DNA of 64,000 nt from Hyphomonas atlantica corrig. (GTDB lineage Bacteria; Pseudomonadota; Alphaproteobacteria; Caulobacterales; Hyphomonadaceae). The notes below the pieces were generated by a model. The model did no database searches and was not told the DNA's origin. It saw only the letters and a program-made list of their open reading frames with translations. Both the position numbers and the translations under genes were made by a program. The stretch's first letter is position 1, and each line of letters opens with the position of its first letter. The DNA is taken from positions 1 through 64,000 of the forward strand of contig NZ_AWFH01000004.1 in the NCBI RefSeq assembly GCF_000682715.1. The letters run 5' to 3'. Below are positions 24,186 to 31,902 of the stretch, piece after piece.

Positions 24186-24968
24186 ATGATCAAGGGGAAA
24201 ACCGCCCTCGTTACCGGCTCGACCAGCGGCATTGGAAAGGCGATCGCCGAGCGGCTCGCGCAGGCCGGGGCCGATATTGTGCTCAACGGCTTCGGCGACG
24301 CCGATGAAATTGCGTCTCTTCAGAAAGAGATGCATTCGGAACACGGCGTACAGGTTGGCTATTCAGGCGCTGACCTGACCAAACCGGACGCCATCGAAGG
24401 CATGTTCGACTATGTGAAGAAGGAATTCGGCGGGGTGGACATCCTCGTCAACAATGCCGGGACGCAATTTGTCTCTCCGCTGGAAGATTTCCCCGTTGCC
24501 AAATGGGATCTGATCATGGCGCTGAACCTGTCAGCGGCTTTTCACACTACGCGCCTTGCGCTCGGGCCGATGAAGGAAAAGGGCTGGGGCCGCATCATCA
24601 ATACAGGCAGCGCACATGCCAAGGTCGCCTCTCCGTTCAAGGCCGCTTACGTCGCCGCCAAGCATGGCCTCGCCGGCCTGACCAAGGTGACTGCACTCGA
24701 AGGGGCGGAACACGGCGTACGGTGCAATCTTGTCTGTCCCGGCTATGTGCATACGCCGCTGGTTGATGGCCAGATTGACGACACTGCGAAGGCGCGCGGC
24801 ATGACCCGCGACGAAGTGGTGAAAAATGTGCTGCTTGCTGCCCAGCCAACCAAGGAGTTCGTGACAGCAGAGCAGATTGGCGGCTTCGTCGCCTTCCTTT
24901 GCTCGCCTGACGCCGACCAGATCAATGGCGCAGACCTGTCGATCGATGGAGGCTGGGTGGCGCAATAG
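24186..24968 (+). CDS. bdhA: 3-hydroxybutyrate dehydrogenase (SDR family)
   Basis: 260 residues, ATG 24186 with AAGGAG upstream. The nucleotide-binding Gly motif is TGSTSGIGKAIAERLA, NNAGTQF follows, and the catalytic Ser-Tyr-Lys set is in NTGSAHAKVASPFKAAYVAAKHG. Residues such as GTQFVSPLEDFP and CPGYVHTPLVDGQI are typical of D-3-hydroxybutyrate dehydrogenases. It interconverts 3-hydroxybutyrate and acetoacetate with NAD, in polyhydroxybutyrate use. Carbon flow then joins the ethylmalonyl-CoA genes further right. Confidence 0.92.
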   Translation: MIKGKTALVTGSTSGIGKAIAERLAQAGADIVLNGFGDADEIASLQKEMHSEHGVQVGYSGADLTKPDAIEGMFDYVKKEFGGVDILVNNAGTQFVSPLEDFPVAKWDLIMALNLSAAFHTTRLALGPMKEKGWGRIINTGSAHAKVASPFKAAYVAAKHGLAGLTKVTALEGAEHGVRCNLVCPGYVHTPLVDGQIDDTAKARGMTRDEVVKNVLLAAQPTKEFVTAEQIGGFVAFLCSPDADQINGADLSIDGGWVAQ

Positions 24969-25022
24969 GTCACTGCCTTGTAATTTGACGGGCGCGGCCA
25001 GTTTCATGATAGGAGTTGGTCA

Positions 25023-25340
25023 ATGCTCCAAAGGATTGCTCTTCTCTGCTTCAGCCTGCTGCTGATTGCGTCTGCCAAGGCGAGCCAGATGGTTCACGCA
25101 ATGGCGGCCGATTGCGACATGGGCATGATGGAGCACGCCCCAGCCGACGCGCCTGATGAACCGATGGATGGCATGATGGACAGTACAGCGTGTTGCTGTC
25201 CTGCCATAGTTGCGGCGCTTCCATCAGCTACCGCAGGGGATAAGGTAAGCCAGACCTATCCACCGCTGTTCGATGCGCCGCTGGACGCAAGTCCTGTCTC
25301 GATCACCTTTGTACCGGAGCCGCCCCCTCCCCGGGTGTGA
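25023..25340 (+). CDS. Secreted Met/His/Cys-rich small protein, CopL-like leader of metal cassette
   Basis: 105 residues, ATG 25023 with ATAGGAG upstream. A signal peptide (ALLCFSLLLIASAKAS) is followed by Met-, His- and Cys-containing metal-ligand blocks (CDMGMMEH, DGMMDSTACCCP) and a Pro-rich end. Small proteins of this type precede copper-resistance genes in other bacteria (CopL in Xanthomonas) and may regulate them. It is the first gene of a four-gene same-strand run ending in MerP/MerT-like genes. The similarity is in composition; a direct homology is not certain. Confidence 0.7.
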   Translation: MLQRIALLCFSLLLIASAKASQMVHAMAADCDMGMMEHAPADAPDEPMDGMMDSTACCCPAIVAALPSATAGDKVSQTYPPLFDAPLDASPVSITFVPEPPPPRV

Positions 25341-25386
25341 TGTTTCCCGAGAAACATCCATTCAACCCGGAACAAAGGAGAAGGCC

Positions 25387-26034
25387 TTGTCCTTCCTATC
25401 CCGCGCCGCACCTGTTGCGGCATGCCTGACTTGGGCGGCCCTGGCCCCCATAGCCGAGGCACGTCCCGTTTCCTATCCCGGAGGCTGGACGGCAATGCAG
25501 ATGAACAATGGCGATGCGTCGTCGCTGCATATTCATTATTCGCCAACGGCCTCGGATTCCATCGGCTTTTATGCCGAACGGAACTGGGCCGAAGACGTGC
25601 AATTCACCGGCCTGCAATACAATCGCCTGCTGAAGCGATGGAATGGCCCCAGCAGTCAGGCCAACACCTATCTGAAACTGGGCGTTGGTGAAGCTGACCC
25701 GTTCGGCGATGCGTCGGGAGAGCTTTCAGGTTTCGCGGCATTCGCTGCGGACTGGGAAACCCGGCGCTGGTTTACCTCCTATGAGGCACGGGCGACCGAC
25801 TATGCCGGAAACCAGAGCCTGCGCCACAGTGCGCGGGTCGGTGTTGCCCCCTATATCGGCGACTTCGGAGACCTCCATACCTGGCTGATGCTGCAGGTGG
25901 ACAACCACCCGGAAGCAGCCGAGCCCACAACCACAACCCCTCTCATCCGGTTCTTCAAGGACGTCCAGATGGTCGAAATCGGCTATACTCTGGAGACCGA
26001 GGAACTGCTTGCGAACTGGATCATCCGGTTCTGA
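25387..26034 (+). CDS. Secreted protein of a metal cassette, unknown
   Basis: 215 residues. The start is a TTG at 25387, chosen for the strong AAGGAG six bases upstream; no ATG fits. A signal peptide (AAPVAACLTWAALAPIAEA) is followed by a probable all-beta domain rich in Trp and Tyr (HIHYSPTASDSIGFYAERNW ... WETRRWFTSYEARATDY), with alternating strands that suggest a small outer-membrane beta-barrel or beta-sandwich. I do not recognise the family. Lying between a Met/His-rich protein and MerP/MerT-like genes, it probably works in metal handling. Confidence 0.7.
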   Translation: MSFLSRAAPVAACLTWAALAPIAEARPVSYPGGWTAMQMNNGDASSLHIHYSPTASDSIGFYAERNWAEDVQFTGLQYNRLLKRWNGPSSQANTYLKLGVGEADPFGDASGELSGFAAFAADWETRRWFTSYEARATDYAGNQSLRHSARVGVAPYIGDFGDLHTWLMLQVDNHPEAAEPTTTTPLIRFFKDVQMVEIGYTLETEELLANWIIRF

Positions 26035-26052
26035 TTTACAGGAAACACAGAC

Positions 26053-26442
26053 ATGAAACTGAACAAGATCGCCTTTGGCATCCTCGCCCTTTCCGTCCTG
26101 ACTACGCCAGCATTGGCTGACGAAATGATGGACCATTCAAAAATGGATCATTCTGCACATGAAGGTGCAGCGCCCGATCTGGTGGACACAAAAGACGTGG
26201 CCGACTCGGCCCAAATCGTCACCGCCAAGGTGAATGGCCTTGTCTGCGATTTTTGTGCGCAGGCCGTCCGCAAAGTGTTCAAGAAACAGGACGCCGTGGA
26301 AAGCGTGACTGTGGACCTGGACAACGGACAAATCGTCCTTGGCCTGAAGGCAGGCGCGAACATGGATGATGAAACAATCGGAAAGCTGATCCGCAAATCC
26401 GGCTATTCGCTCGTCAGCATAGACCGGGGCGACGACGCATGA
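26053..26442 (+). CDS. Periplasmic MerP-like heavy-metal-associated domain protein
   Basis: 129 residues. A signal peptide (LALSVLTTPALA) is followed by a Met/His-rich stretch (DEMMDHSKMDHSAHEG). A ferredoxin-like HMA domain then carries the metal-binding Cys65-x2-Cys68 (GLVCDFC). This is how a periplasmic copper, mercury or similar soft-metal chaperone looks. Its stop overlaps the start of the next, MerT-like, gene by four bases, so the two are co-translated. Confidence 0.85.
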   Translation: MKLNKIAFGILALSVLTTPALADEMMDHSKMDHSAHEGAAPDLVDTKDVADSAQIVTAKVNGLVCDFCAQAVRKVFKKQDAVESVTVDLDNGQIVLGLKAGANMDDETIGKLIRKSGYSLVSIDRGDDA

Positions 26443-26825
26443 GCGGCGAAGTAAAGGCGCCAAGTACGCTGCCGGCCTTCCTGTCTCTGTTCACTTCGAC
26501 GGGAACCCTGATCTGCTGCGCCCTGCCCGCACTGCTGGTCAGCATCGGTGCCGGGGCCGTCATGGCGGGCCTGATCGAAGCGGTTCCGCAGATCACCTGG
26601 CTCGGCAAGAACAAGGAGCTGGTCTTCTCTATCGCAGCAGGGATGATCGCGGTGGCCGGAGCCTGGCAATGGCATGCACGTTCGCTGCCCTGCCCAGTCG
26701 ACCCGGCCCAGGCACGCGCTTGCACACGGGCGCGCCGGATCAGCTGGATCGTCTGGTGGATCAGCGTTGGCGCATTCGTGATCGGCGCATTCTTTGCGTT
26801 TTTCGCAGCGGGCTTGCTGGCCTGA
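26439..26825 (+). CDS. MerT-like inner-membrane metal transporter
   Basis: 128 residues with about three hydrophobic segments. The first contains a vicinal Cys26-Cys27 pair (TGTLICCALPALLVSIG), and the loop after the second contains Cys85 and Cys95. Paired Cys in helix 1 and a second Cys pair in the loop are the known layout of the mercury transporter MerT, and the HMA protein encoded just before it corresponds to MerP. No merA or merR is present, so the metal might be mercury, copper or another thiophilic ion. Confidence 0.8.
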   Translation: MSGEVKAPSTLPAFLSLFTSTGTLICCALPALLVSIGAGAVMAGLIEAVPQITWLGKNKELVFSIAAGMIAVAGAWQWHARSLPCPVDPAQARACTRARRISWIVWWISVGAFVIGAFFAFFAAGLLA

Positions 26826-26832
26826 AACAGAC

Positions 26833-26855
26833 AGGCCCGCCAGCACGGCGGGCCT
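26833..26855. terminator. Bidirectional terminator between metal cassette and senC
   Basis: AGGCCCGCC (26833-26841) pairs perfectly with GGCGGGCCT (26847-26855), loop of five. It sits between convergent genes. Confidence 0.7.
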
Positions 26856-26858
26856 TAC

Positions 26859-27500
26859 CTATTCTGCCAGCAATTCGCCAAGGCAGGCCGAAATGGTCTC
26901 TGCCGTGTCTTCATGGGTGAAGAAGGTTTTCAGCTGCCAGTCCTCGTCCATCAGGTACAGCAAAGATGTGTGGTCCATCGTGTATTCAGACTGGCTGCCC
27001 GATTGTTCGATCCGGGAATAATCCGACAGGAACTCATCGGCTGCCGCGCGCACGTCTTCCGGTGAGCCTGTCAGCCCGACCAGGTTTTCCGGGAAACGGG
27101 GCGCTTTCACGTAAGCGGCAAGCGCTTCTGGCGTATCACGCTCGGGATCTACAGAGATCAACAGGGTCTGGGGCGGCTCAATATTTTCAGGCAACTGCGA
27201 GTAGGCGCGCTCCACATTCACCAGCGTCATCGGGCAGACATCCGGGCAATAGGTGAAGCCAAAATAGATCAGCGTCGGACGGCCCTTATAAGTCTCTTCC
27301 GTGACGCGCTCGCCCACATCATTGATCAGGGAAATCGGCCCGCCAATCTCGGGATAGGCCCGGCCAGTGCAGCTGGCCTGCACGCCGCTGGACTTGGCAC
27401 GCGGGGCAGTATCAGCTTCCGGCGCAGACGATGGAGAACACGCGGCCAGCAAGGCGGCGGCCAGCAAGGCGGATGGGGCAAGGAGCGATCTGATCATCAT
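26859..27500 (-). CDS. SCO/SenC-family copper chaperone (lipoprotein)
   Basis: 213 residues from ATG 27500. Lipobox LLAAC at about residue 21. The copper-binding motif is FTYCPDVCP, with its partner His in MDHTSLLY. SCO proteins deliver copper to cytochrome oxidase subunit II. It is divergent from a RegB/RegA pair, just as senC (prrC) lies with regBA in Rhodobacter, so it probably belongs to that redox circuit. The preceding metal cassette is convergent, not in the same operon. Confidence 0.92.
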   Translation of the reverse strand: MMIRSLLAPSALLAAALLAACSPSSAPEADTAPRAKSSGVQASCTGRAYPEIGGPISLINDVGERVTEETYKGRPTLIYFGFTYCPDVCPMTLVNVERAYSQLPENIEPPQTLLISVDPERDTPEALAAYVKAPRFPENLVGLTGSPEDVRAAADEFLSDYSRIEQSGSQSEYTMDHTSLLYLMDEDWQLKTFFTHEDTAETISACLGELLAE

Positions 27501-27562
27501 GAAGGCGATATGGGCCGCAAGCGGCGCTTGGCGCAAGCGTCACGCTGCCGCATAAGGCACAA

Positions 27563-28933
27563 ATGGATGATTTGACCCGCGACGGACACATAGATCTCGA
27601 CGATGCGATCTTCACCCTGCCCCCGGAAGGGCTGGGATCGGCGCAGTCGGCCCTCGGGCGGACGCGCCTTCGTACATTCATCACTTTGCGCTGGCTCGCC
27701 GTGGCTGGGCAGACAGTGGCCGTCCTGTTCGTTGCATTTGGCCTGAATTTCGACATGCCGCTGGCGCTTTGCCTGTCGATTATCGCCGCCTCGGCGTGGC
27801 TCAACGTCTTTCTGTCTTTCGCCTTCCAGAGCCAGCGCCTGACGCGCGGCTGGGAGGCCACGCTGCAATTGGCCTTCGATACCGTGCAACTGGCGGCCTT
27901 GATTGCTGCGACGGGCGGCCTGTCCAATCCCTTCCTGTTGCTGTTGGTGGCTCCGGTGACAGTAGCCGCGCTGAGCCTCAGCCCGTTCCGGGCGACGCTG
28001 ATTGCGCTGCTCGCTCTCCTGCTGGCCGCCCTCATGCCGATGATTCACCTGCCCCTGCCGTGGGGCGTTGCCGATAGCACTGTTGCCCTGCCGGCGTTGT
28101 TCCAGCTTGGGCAATTCGCGGCGCTTGCCGTCGGCGTTGTCTTTTTTGCCCTTTCGGCGGCGCGGGTCAGTCAGGATGAAGCGCGGCTCGTGCGGGCGCT
28201 GGACGCGGCCGGCGTGGTGATGGCGCGAGAACAGAGACTGTCAGCCTTGGGCGCGATGTCTGCCATGACAACCCACGAGCTCGGCACTCCGCTGGCGACA
28301 ATTCATCTGGTTGCAAAGGAACTTCAGGGCGACCTGGGGCCGGACGACCCACGCGCAGAGGACATTATCCTGATTGCCGAACAGGCTGACCGCTGCCGCG
28401 CCATTCTGGCCACCATTCGCGAAGCGCGGGAAGCCACAGACATTGTCCACGCCCAGATCCCGCTCGATTCACTGGTTGCCGAGGCGGCCGCCCCCTTCAA
28501 AGGGCTGGGCGTTGAGGTACGTGTCCGGGCAGAGGCCGGAGACGGCGGTGATGCTCGCGCCCCGGTCCTCAAGCGCAGCCCGGAAGTGCTGCACGCGCTC
28601 GGTGCCTTCATTGAGAATGCTGTCAGCTTTGCCGATACGCGCGTGAATGTCGTCGCGACTTGGACGGCGGACCAGATCATCATCACAATCAGCGATGACG
28701 GCCCCGGATTTGCTCCGGAAGTGCTGCCGAAACTGGGCGAACCCTATGTGTCGCAACGCGGGGAAGCGCATCTGGGCGGCGGCGACATGGGACTCGGCTT
28801 TTTCATCGCAAAGACGCTGATCGAACGCACAGGCGGCCGAATCGCGACGCGAAACCGGACCCCGCCAAAACGTGGCGCTGTGGTTCAGACCCTGTGGCCA
28901 CTGACTCTTTTGCAGGCGCCTGACTTGGATTAA
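27563..28933 (+). CDS. regB: Redox-sensing histidine kinase RegB/PrrB/ActS type
   Basis: 456 residues. Six hydrophobic segments occupy residues 40-200, with the quinone-binding loop GGLSNPF (118-124) known from RegB. His238 in the H-box THELGTPLAT is the phosphorylation site, and Cys278 (QADRCRAIL) matches the redox-active Cys of RegB. The ATPase domain has ENAVSF (N-box) and DDGPGF, GLGFFIAKT. The kinase signals low oxygen or a reduced quinone pool to RegA. It is divergent from senC and followed 47 bp later by regA. Confidence 0.95.
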   Translation: MDDLTRDGHIDLDDAIFTLPPEGLGSAQSALGRTRLRTFITLRWLAVAGQTVAVLFVAFGLNFDMPLALCLSIIAASAWLNVFLSFAFQSQRLTRGWEATLQLAFDTVQLAALIAATGGLSNPFLLLLVAPVTVAALSLSPFRATLIALLALLLAALMPMIHLPLPWGVADSTVALPALFQLGQFAALAVGVVFFALSAARVSQDEARLVRALDAAGVVMAREQRLSALGAMSAMTTHELGTPLATIHLVAKELQGDLGPDDPRAEDIILIAEQADRCRAILATIREAREATDIVHAQIPLDSLVAEAAAPFKGLGVEVRVRAEAGDGGDARAPVLKRSPEVLHALGAFIENAVSFADTRVNVVATWTADQIIITISDDGPGFAPEVLPKLGEPYVSQRGEAHLGGGDMGLGFFIAKTLIERTGGRIATRNRTPPKRGAVVQTLWPLTLLQAPDLD

Positions 28934-28980
28934 GTGACGGTTCAGACCTATATGGCCAATATTACACCAAGGATAAGATC

Positions 28981-29553
28981 ATGGATCGGCCAGTTAACGT
29001 AAATCTGCACGAGAGCCTCAAGGATGTTGAGGACCGCTCCTGTCTCGTCATGGATGATGATGGCCCCTTCGTGCAACGTATGGCCCGTGCCCTGGCTCAG
29101 CGCGGTTTTGTGGTCTCTGCGGTATCTTCGGTCTCTGAAGGCAAGGATATTGCCCGTCTTAACCCGCCCGCTTTCGCGGTTCTGGATCTGCGCCTGGAAG
29201 ATGGCAGCGGTCTTGATGTGGTGGAAGTCCTGCAAAAACACCGTCCTGACGCGCGCGCAGTGATCCTCACCGGATATGGCGCAATTGCGACAGCAGTCGC
29301 CGCTGTGAAGGCCGGAGCCGTCGATTACCTGTCGAAGCCAGCCGATGTTGACGATATCATCCGTGCGCTCACGGCTTCACCAGACGAAAAACCTGCCCCG
29401 CCGGAAAATCCGATGTCTGCGGACCGTGTACGTTGGGAACACATTCAGCGCGTGTACGAATTGTGTAATCACAATGTTTCCGAAACGGCACGTCGCCTAA
29501 ACATGCACCGGCGCACACTGCAGCGTATCCTCGCAAAACGGGCCCCCCGGTAA
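28981..29553 (+). CDS. regA: Response regulator RegA/PrrA/ActR type
   Basis: 190 residues. Receiver domain with acidic pocket MDDDGPF, phospho-accepting Asp69 in VLDLRLEDGSG and the Lys of LSKPADVDD. A linker (PAPPENPMSADRVRWEHI) leads to a Fis-type HTH (NHNVSETARRLNMHRRTLQRILAK), the RegA signature. RegA activates respiration, carbon and nitrogen genes when oxygen falls. Partner of the upstream kinase. Confidence 0.95.
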   Translation: MDRPVNVNLHESLKDVEDRSCLVMDDDGPFVQRMARALAQRGFVVSAVSSVSEGKDIARLNPPAFAVLDLRLEDGSGLDVVEVLQKHRPDARAVILTGYGAIATAVAAVKAGAVDYLSKPADVDDIIRALTASPDEKPAPPENPMSADRVRWEHIQRVYELCNHNVSETARRLNMHRRTLQRILAKRAPR

Positions 29554-29661
29554 ACCTGAACCTGCAGCAGTGTTGCCAGAATACGTCGGTTTCGCTCGTG
29601 CAGCTCAGCTATCAGCTAAATGAAGTTGCGTCGCATTCCAGCGGGTTGGTAACTGCCGCGC

Positions 29662-31899
29662 ATGAAACAGAATTCGCGCTGCGTCGCCCCGCTCATTCTT
29701 GCCTCGCTTGCCCTGCCCGCCGCCGCCCAAACCGGTGACACGGCGCAAAGGCTGGACACAATCGTCACGACTGCCACGCCGAGCGCAGCGCCGCTTTCAG
29801 ACATCCCCATGTCTGTCAGTGTAATCGATAGTGGCGACCTTTCACTGGCTGATGCCTATGTCAGCGCGGAAGACGTGACCGACCTGCTGACGGGTGTCGA
29901 AGCCGCCGTGGCCAATGGCACGCAAGTGGCCTTTCAGATACGTGGCGTTGGCGCGGTCGACCATCAGGCACTCACCCCAACAGCGGCGGCTGTTTACTCC
30001 GATGGCGTCTATCTTGCGACGAACGTGCAGACCGGATTGATGCTTTACGATCTGGACCGAATTGAAGTGCTGAAGGGCCCGCAAGGCACGCTGTACGGAC
30101 GCAACGCCTCCGGTGGAGCAATCAATTTCATCACGGCCCGGCCGGACAATGACCAGCGCAGATATGTCCGTCTTGGCTATGGCAATCTGAACCGCATGGA
30201 TCTGGATGGCGCATATGGCGACTCTTTCGATTCCGGGTTCAGCTATCGACTCGCCGGGCGCTACCTGTCCCGTGATGCAGCGTTGGACAATGTTGCAGGG
30301 CCAGAGGCAGCAGGCGGTGAGCGTGACGAGTTCGGTGTACGGCTCGGCCTCAATTGGGACAGCGTCGCGGATGGATCACTTTTGCTGCGCACGCATTATG
30401 AAGAGGGTAATGGCGTCAACGCCGCCCCGCGTAATGACACCCTTGATCTGGACGATCATGAAATCGCGGTTGGCAGCGACGGCATTCAGGATACGGACAA
30501 CGAATTCTACGGCATCTCAGCCGAATACGCGCGCGATATTGGGCGCTGGGCACTCACATCCCTGACGGCGTTTGAGGGCTACAATCAGGAATACGGATTT
30601 GATTTCGACGGCGCGGTCGCACTGTTTGGCAATCCGAACTTCAACGCCAACCTCGCCTACCTCCGAGACTTCCGCCAATATTCGCAGGAAATCCGACTGC
30701 ACACGGATTGGGATGGCGGCAGCACTATGATTGGTGTGTCGGGATCAGTTGAGAATTTCAGCCAGACCTACACAATCTGGTGCGGCGAACTCGACGCCGA
30801 CACCCTGTTGGGAACCTGCCCCTATGTTGGCGCAGCGAGCCGCGCTGGCCCCACCCCCGTGTCTGATACCGCTGCCATGACGCTCGTGACAGACATCCGT
30901 CAGGATCGCTCCACCTTCGCGGCATTCACGCACAATGAGTTCGACCTCTCCGACAGCCTGACCGCGACGCTGGGCGCACGCGTTACGCGTGAGGAAATCG
31001 AGGGACAAGGCAGTGGGCGGCATATCTTTGAAGATGGCACCATTGGCTACAACAATGTGGGCGGGCTCGGCCTAGCTGCAGGGTCGAATGAAATTGAAGA
31101 GACATATCTCTCAGGCCACGCCGCCCTATCCTATGCGATGGAACATGGAACGGCCTATGCGTCCGTTTCCAACAGCTACAAGTCGGGCGGCTTCAATGGC
31201 GAAGTCCAGAACAATGTGACCCATTTCGCGGATGAAGGCCTGTTCGATGCGGAAACCGTGACGGCCTATGAGATCGGATATAAGGGGAAGACAGACCGAC
31301 TGACCTATGCGGTCGCCGCCTTTGCACAGGACTATTCTGACCCGCAGGCCCGCATCTTCGTGAACTTTGTGTTGCCGGACGGCTCCAGCATCACCTCCAA
31401 CTCCCTCTCCAATCTGGACAAGGCGATTTCCTATGGGATGGAGGCTGATTTCAATTGGCAGTCTACAGAGCAATTTGCCCTGCAAGGCGCACTCACCCTG
31501 CTCGAAACCGAAATTGATCAGGAATCCGACATTGGCGGCAATGCAGACACGTTTGACGGCAACCCCCTTCCCTTTGCACCTGACGTGTCAGCCACGTTCG
31601 GTGGCCAGTATGAATTTGCGGCCACGGACACGATTGATGGACGCATTTCCATTCACGCCAAATATCGCGGTGACTATTATCTCGATCCGGAAGGCTTGAA
31701 GAGCCGCATGCAGGAAGGCTTCACAACCCTGCAAGCCGAAGCAAGCTTCACCCTCAGAGACACGGGCGTCACGCTCACAGCCTGGGGTCGGAACCTGACA
31801 GATGAAGACTATGCCGTGTCCGGGTATGGCTTCATCGGCTATGACACGTTCCGGTCTGACCCGCGCACCTATGGCCTGCGGATCGGATACGAATTCTAG
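29662..31899 (+). CDS. TonB-dependent outer-membrane receptor
   Basis: 745 residues. A signal peptide (PLILASLALPAAAQ) is followed by a TonB box (LDTIVTTA), the plug domain (IRGVGAVDHQAL ... DRIEVLKGPQGTLYGRNASGGAINFIT) and a barrel ending in FRSDPRTYGLRIGYEF, whose final Phe is standard. It imports an iron chelate, a vitamin or a carbohydrate; the substrate is not visible. Barrel residues resemble the family used for plant-polymer or terpene-like ligands in caulobacters, but this is weak. No regulator lies next to it. Confidence 0.92.
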   Translation: MKQNSRCVAPLILASLALPAAAQTGDTAQRLDTIVTTATPSAAPLSDIPMSVSVIDSGDLSLADAYVSAEDVTDLLTGVEAAVANGTQVAFQIRGVGAVDHQALTPTAAAVYSDGVYLATNVQTGLMLYDLDRIEVLKGPQGTLYGRNASGGAINFITARPDNDQRRYVRLGYGNLNRMDLDGAYGDSFDSGFSYRLAGRYLSRDAALDNVAGPEAAGGERDEFGVRLGLNWDSVADGSLLLRTHYEEGNGVNAAPRNDTLDLDDHEIAVGSDGIQDTDNEFYGISAEYARDIGRWALTSLTAFEGYNQEYGFDFDGAVALFGNPNFNANLAYLRDFRQYSQEIRLHTDWDGGSTMIGVSGSVENFSQTYTIWCGELDADTLLGTCPYVGAASRAGPTPVSDTAAMTLVTDIRQDRSTFAAFTHNEFDLSDSLTATLGARVTREEIEGQGSGRHIFEDGTIGYNNVGGLGLAAGSNEIEETYLSGHAALSYAMEHGTAYASVSNSYKSGGFNGEVQNNVTHFADEGLFDAETVTAYEIGYKGKTDRLTYAVAAFAQDYSDPQARIFVNFVLPDGSSITSNSLSNLDKAISYGMEADFNWQSTEQFALQGALTLLETEIDQESDIGGNADTFDGNPLPFAPDVSATFGGQYEFAATDTIDGRISIHAKYRGDYYLDPEGLKSRMQEGFTTLQAEASFTLRDTGVTLTAWGRNLTDEDYAVSGYGFIGYDTFRSDPRTYGLRIGYEF

Positions 31900-31902
31900 C
31901 CA

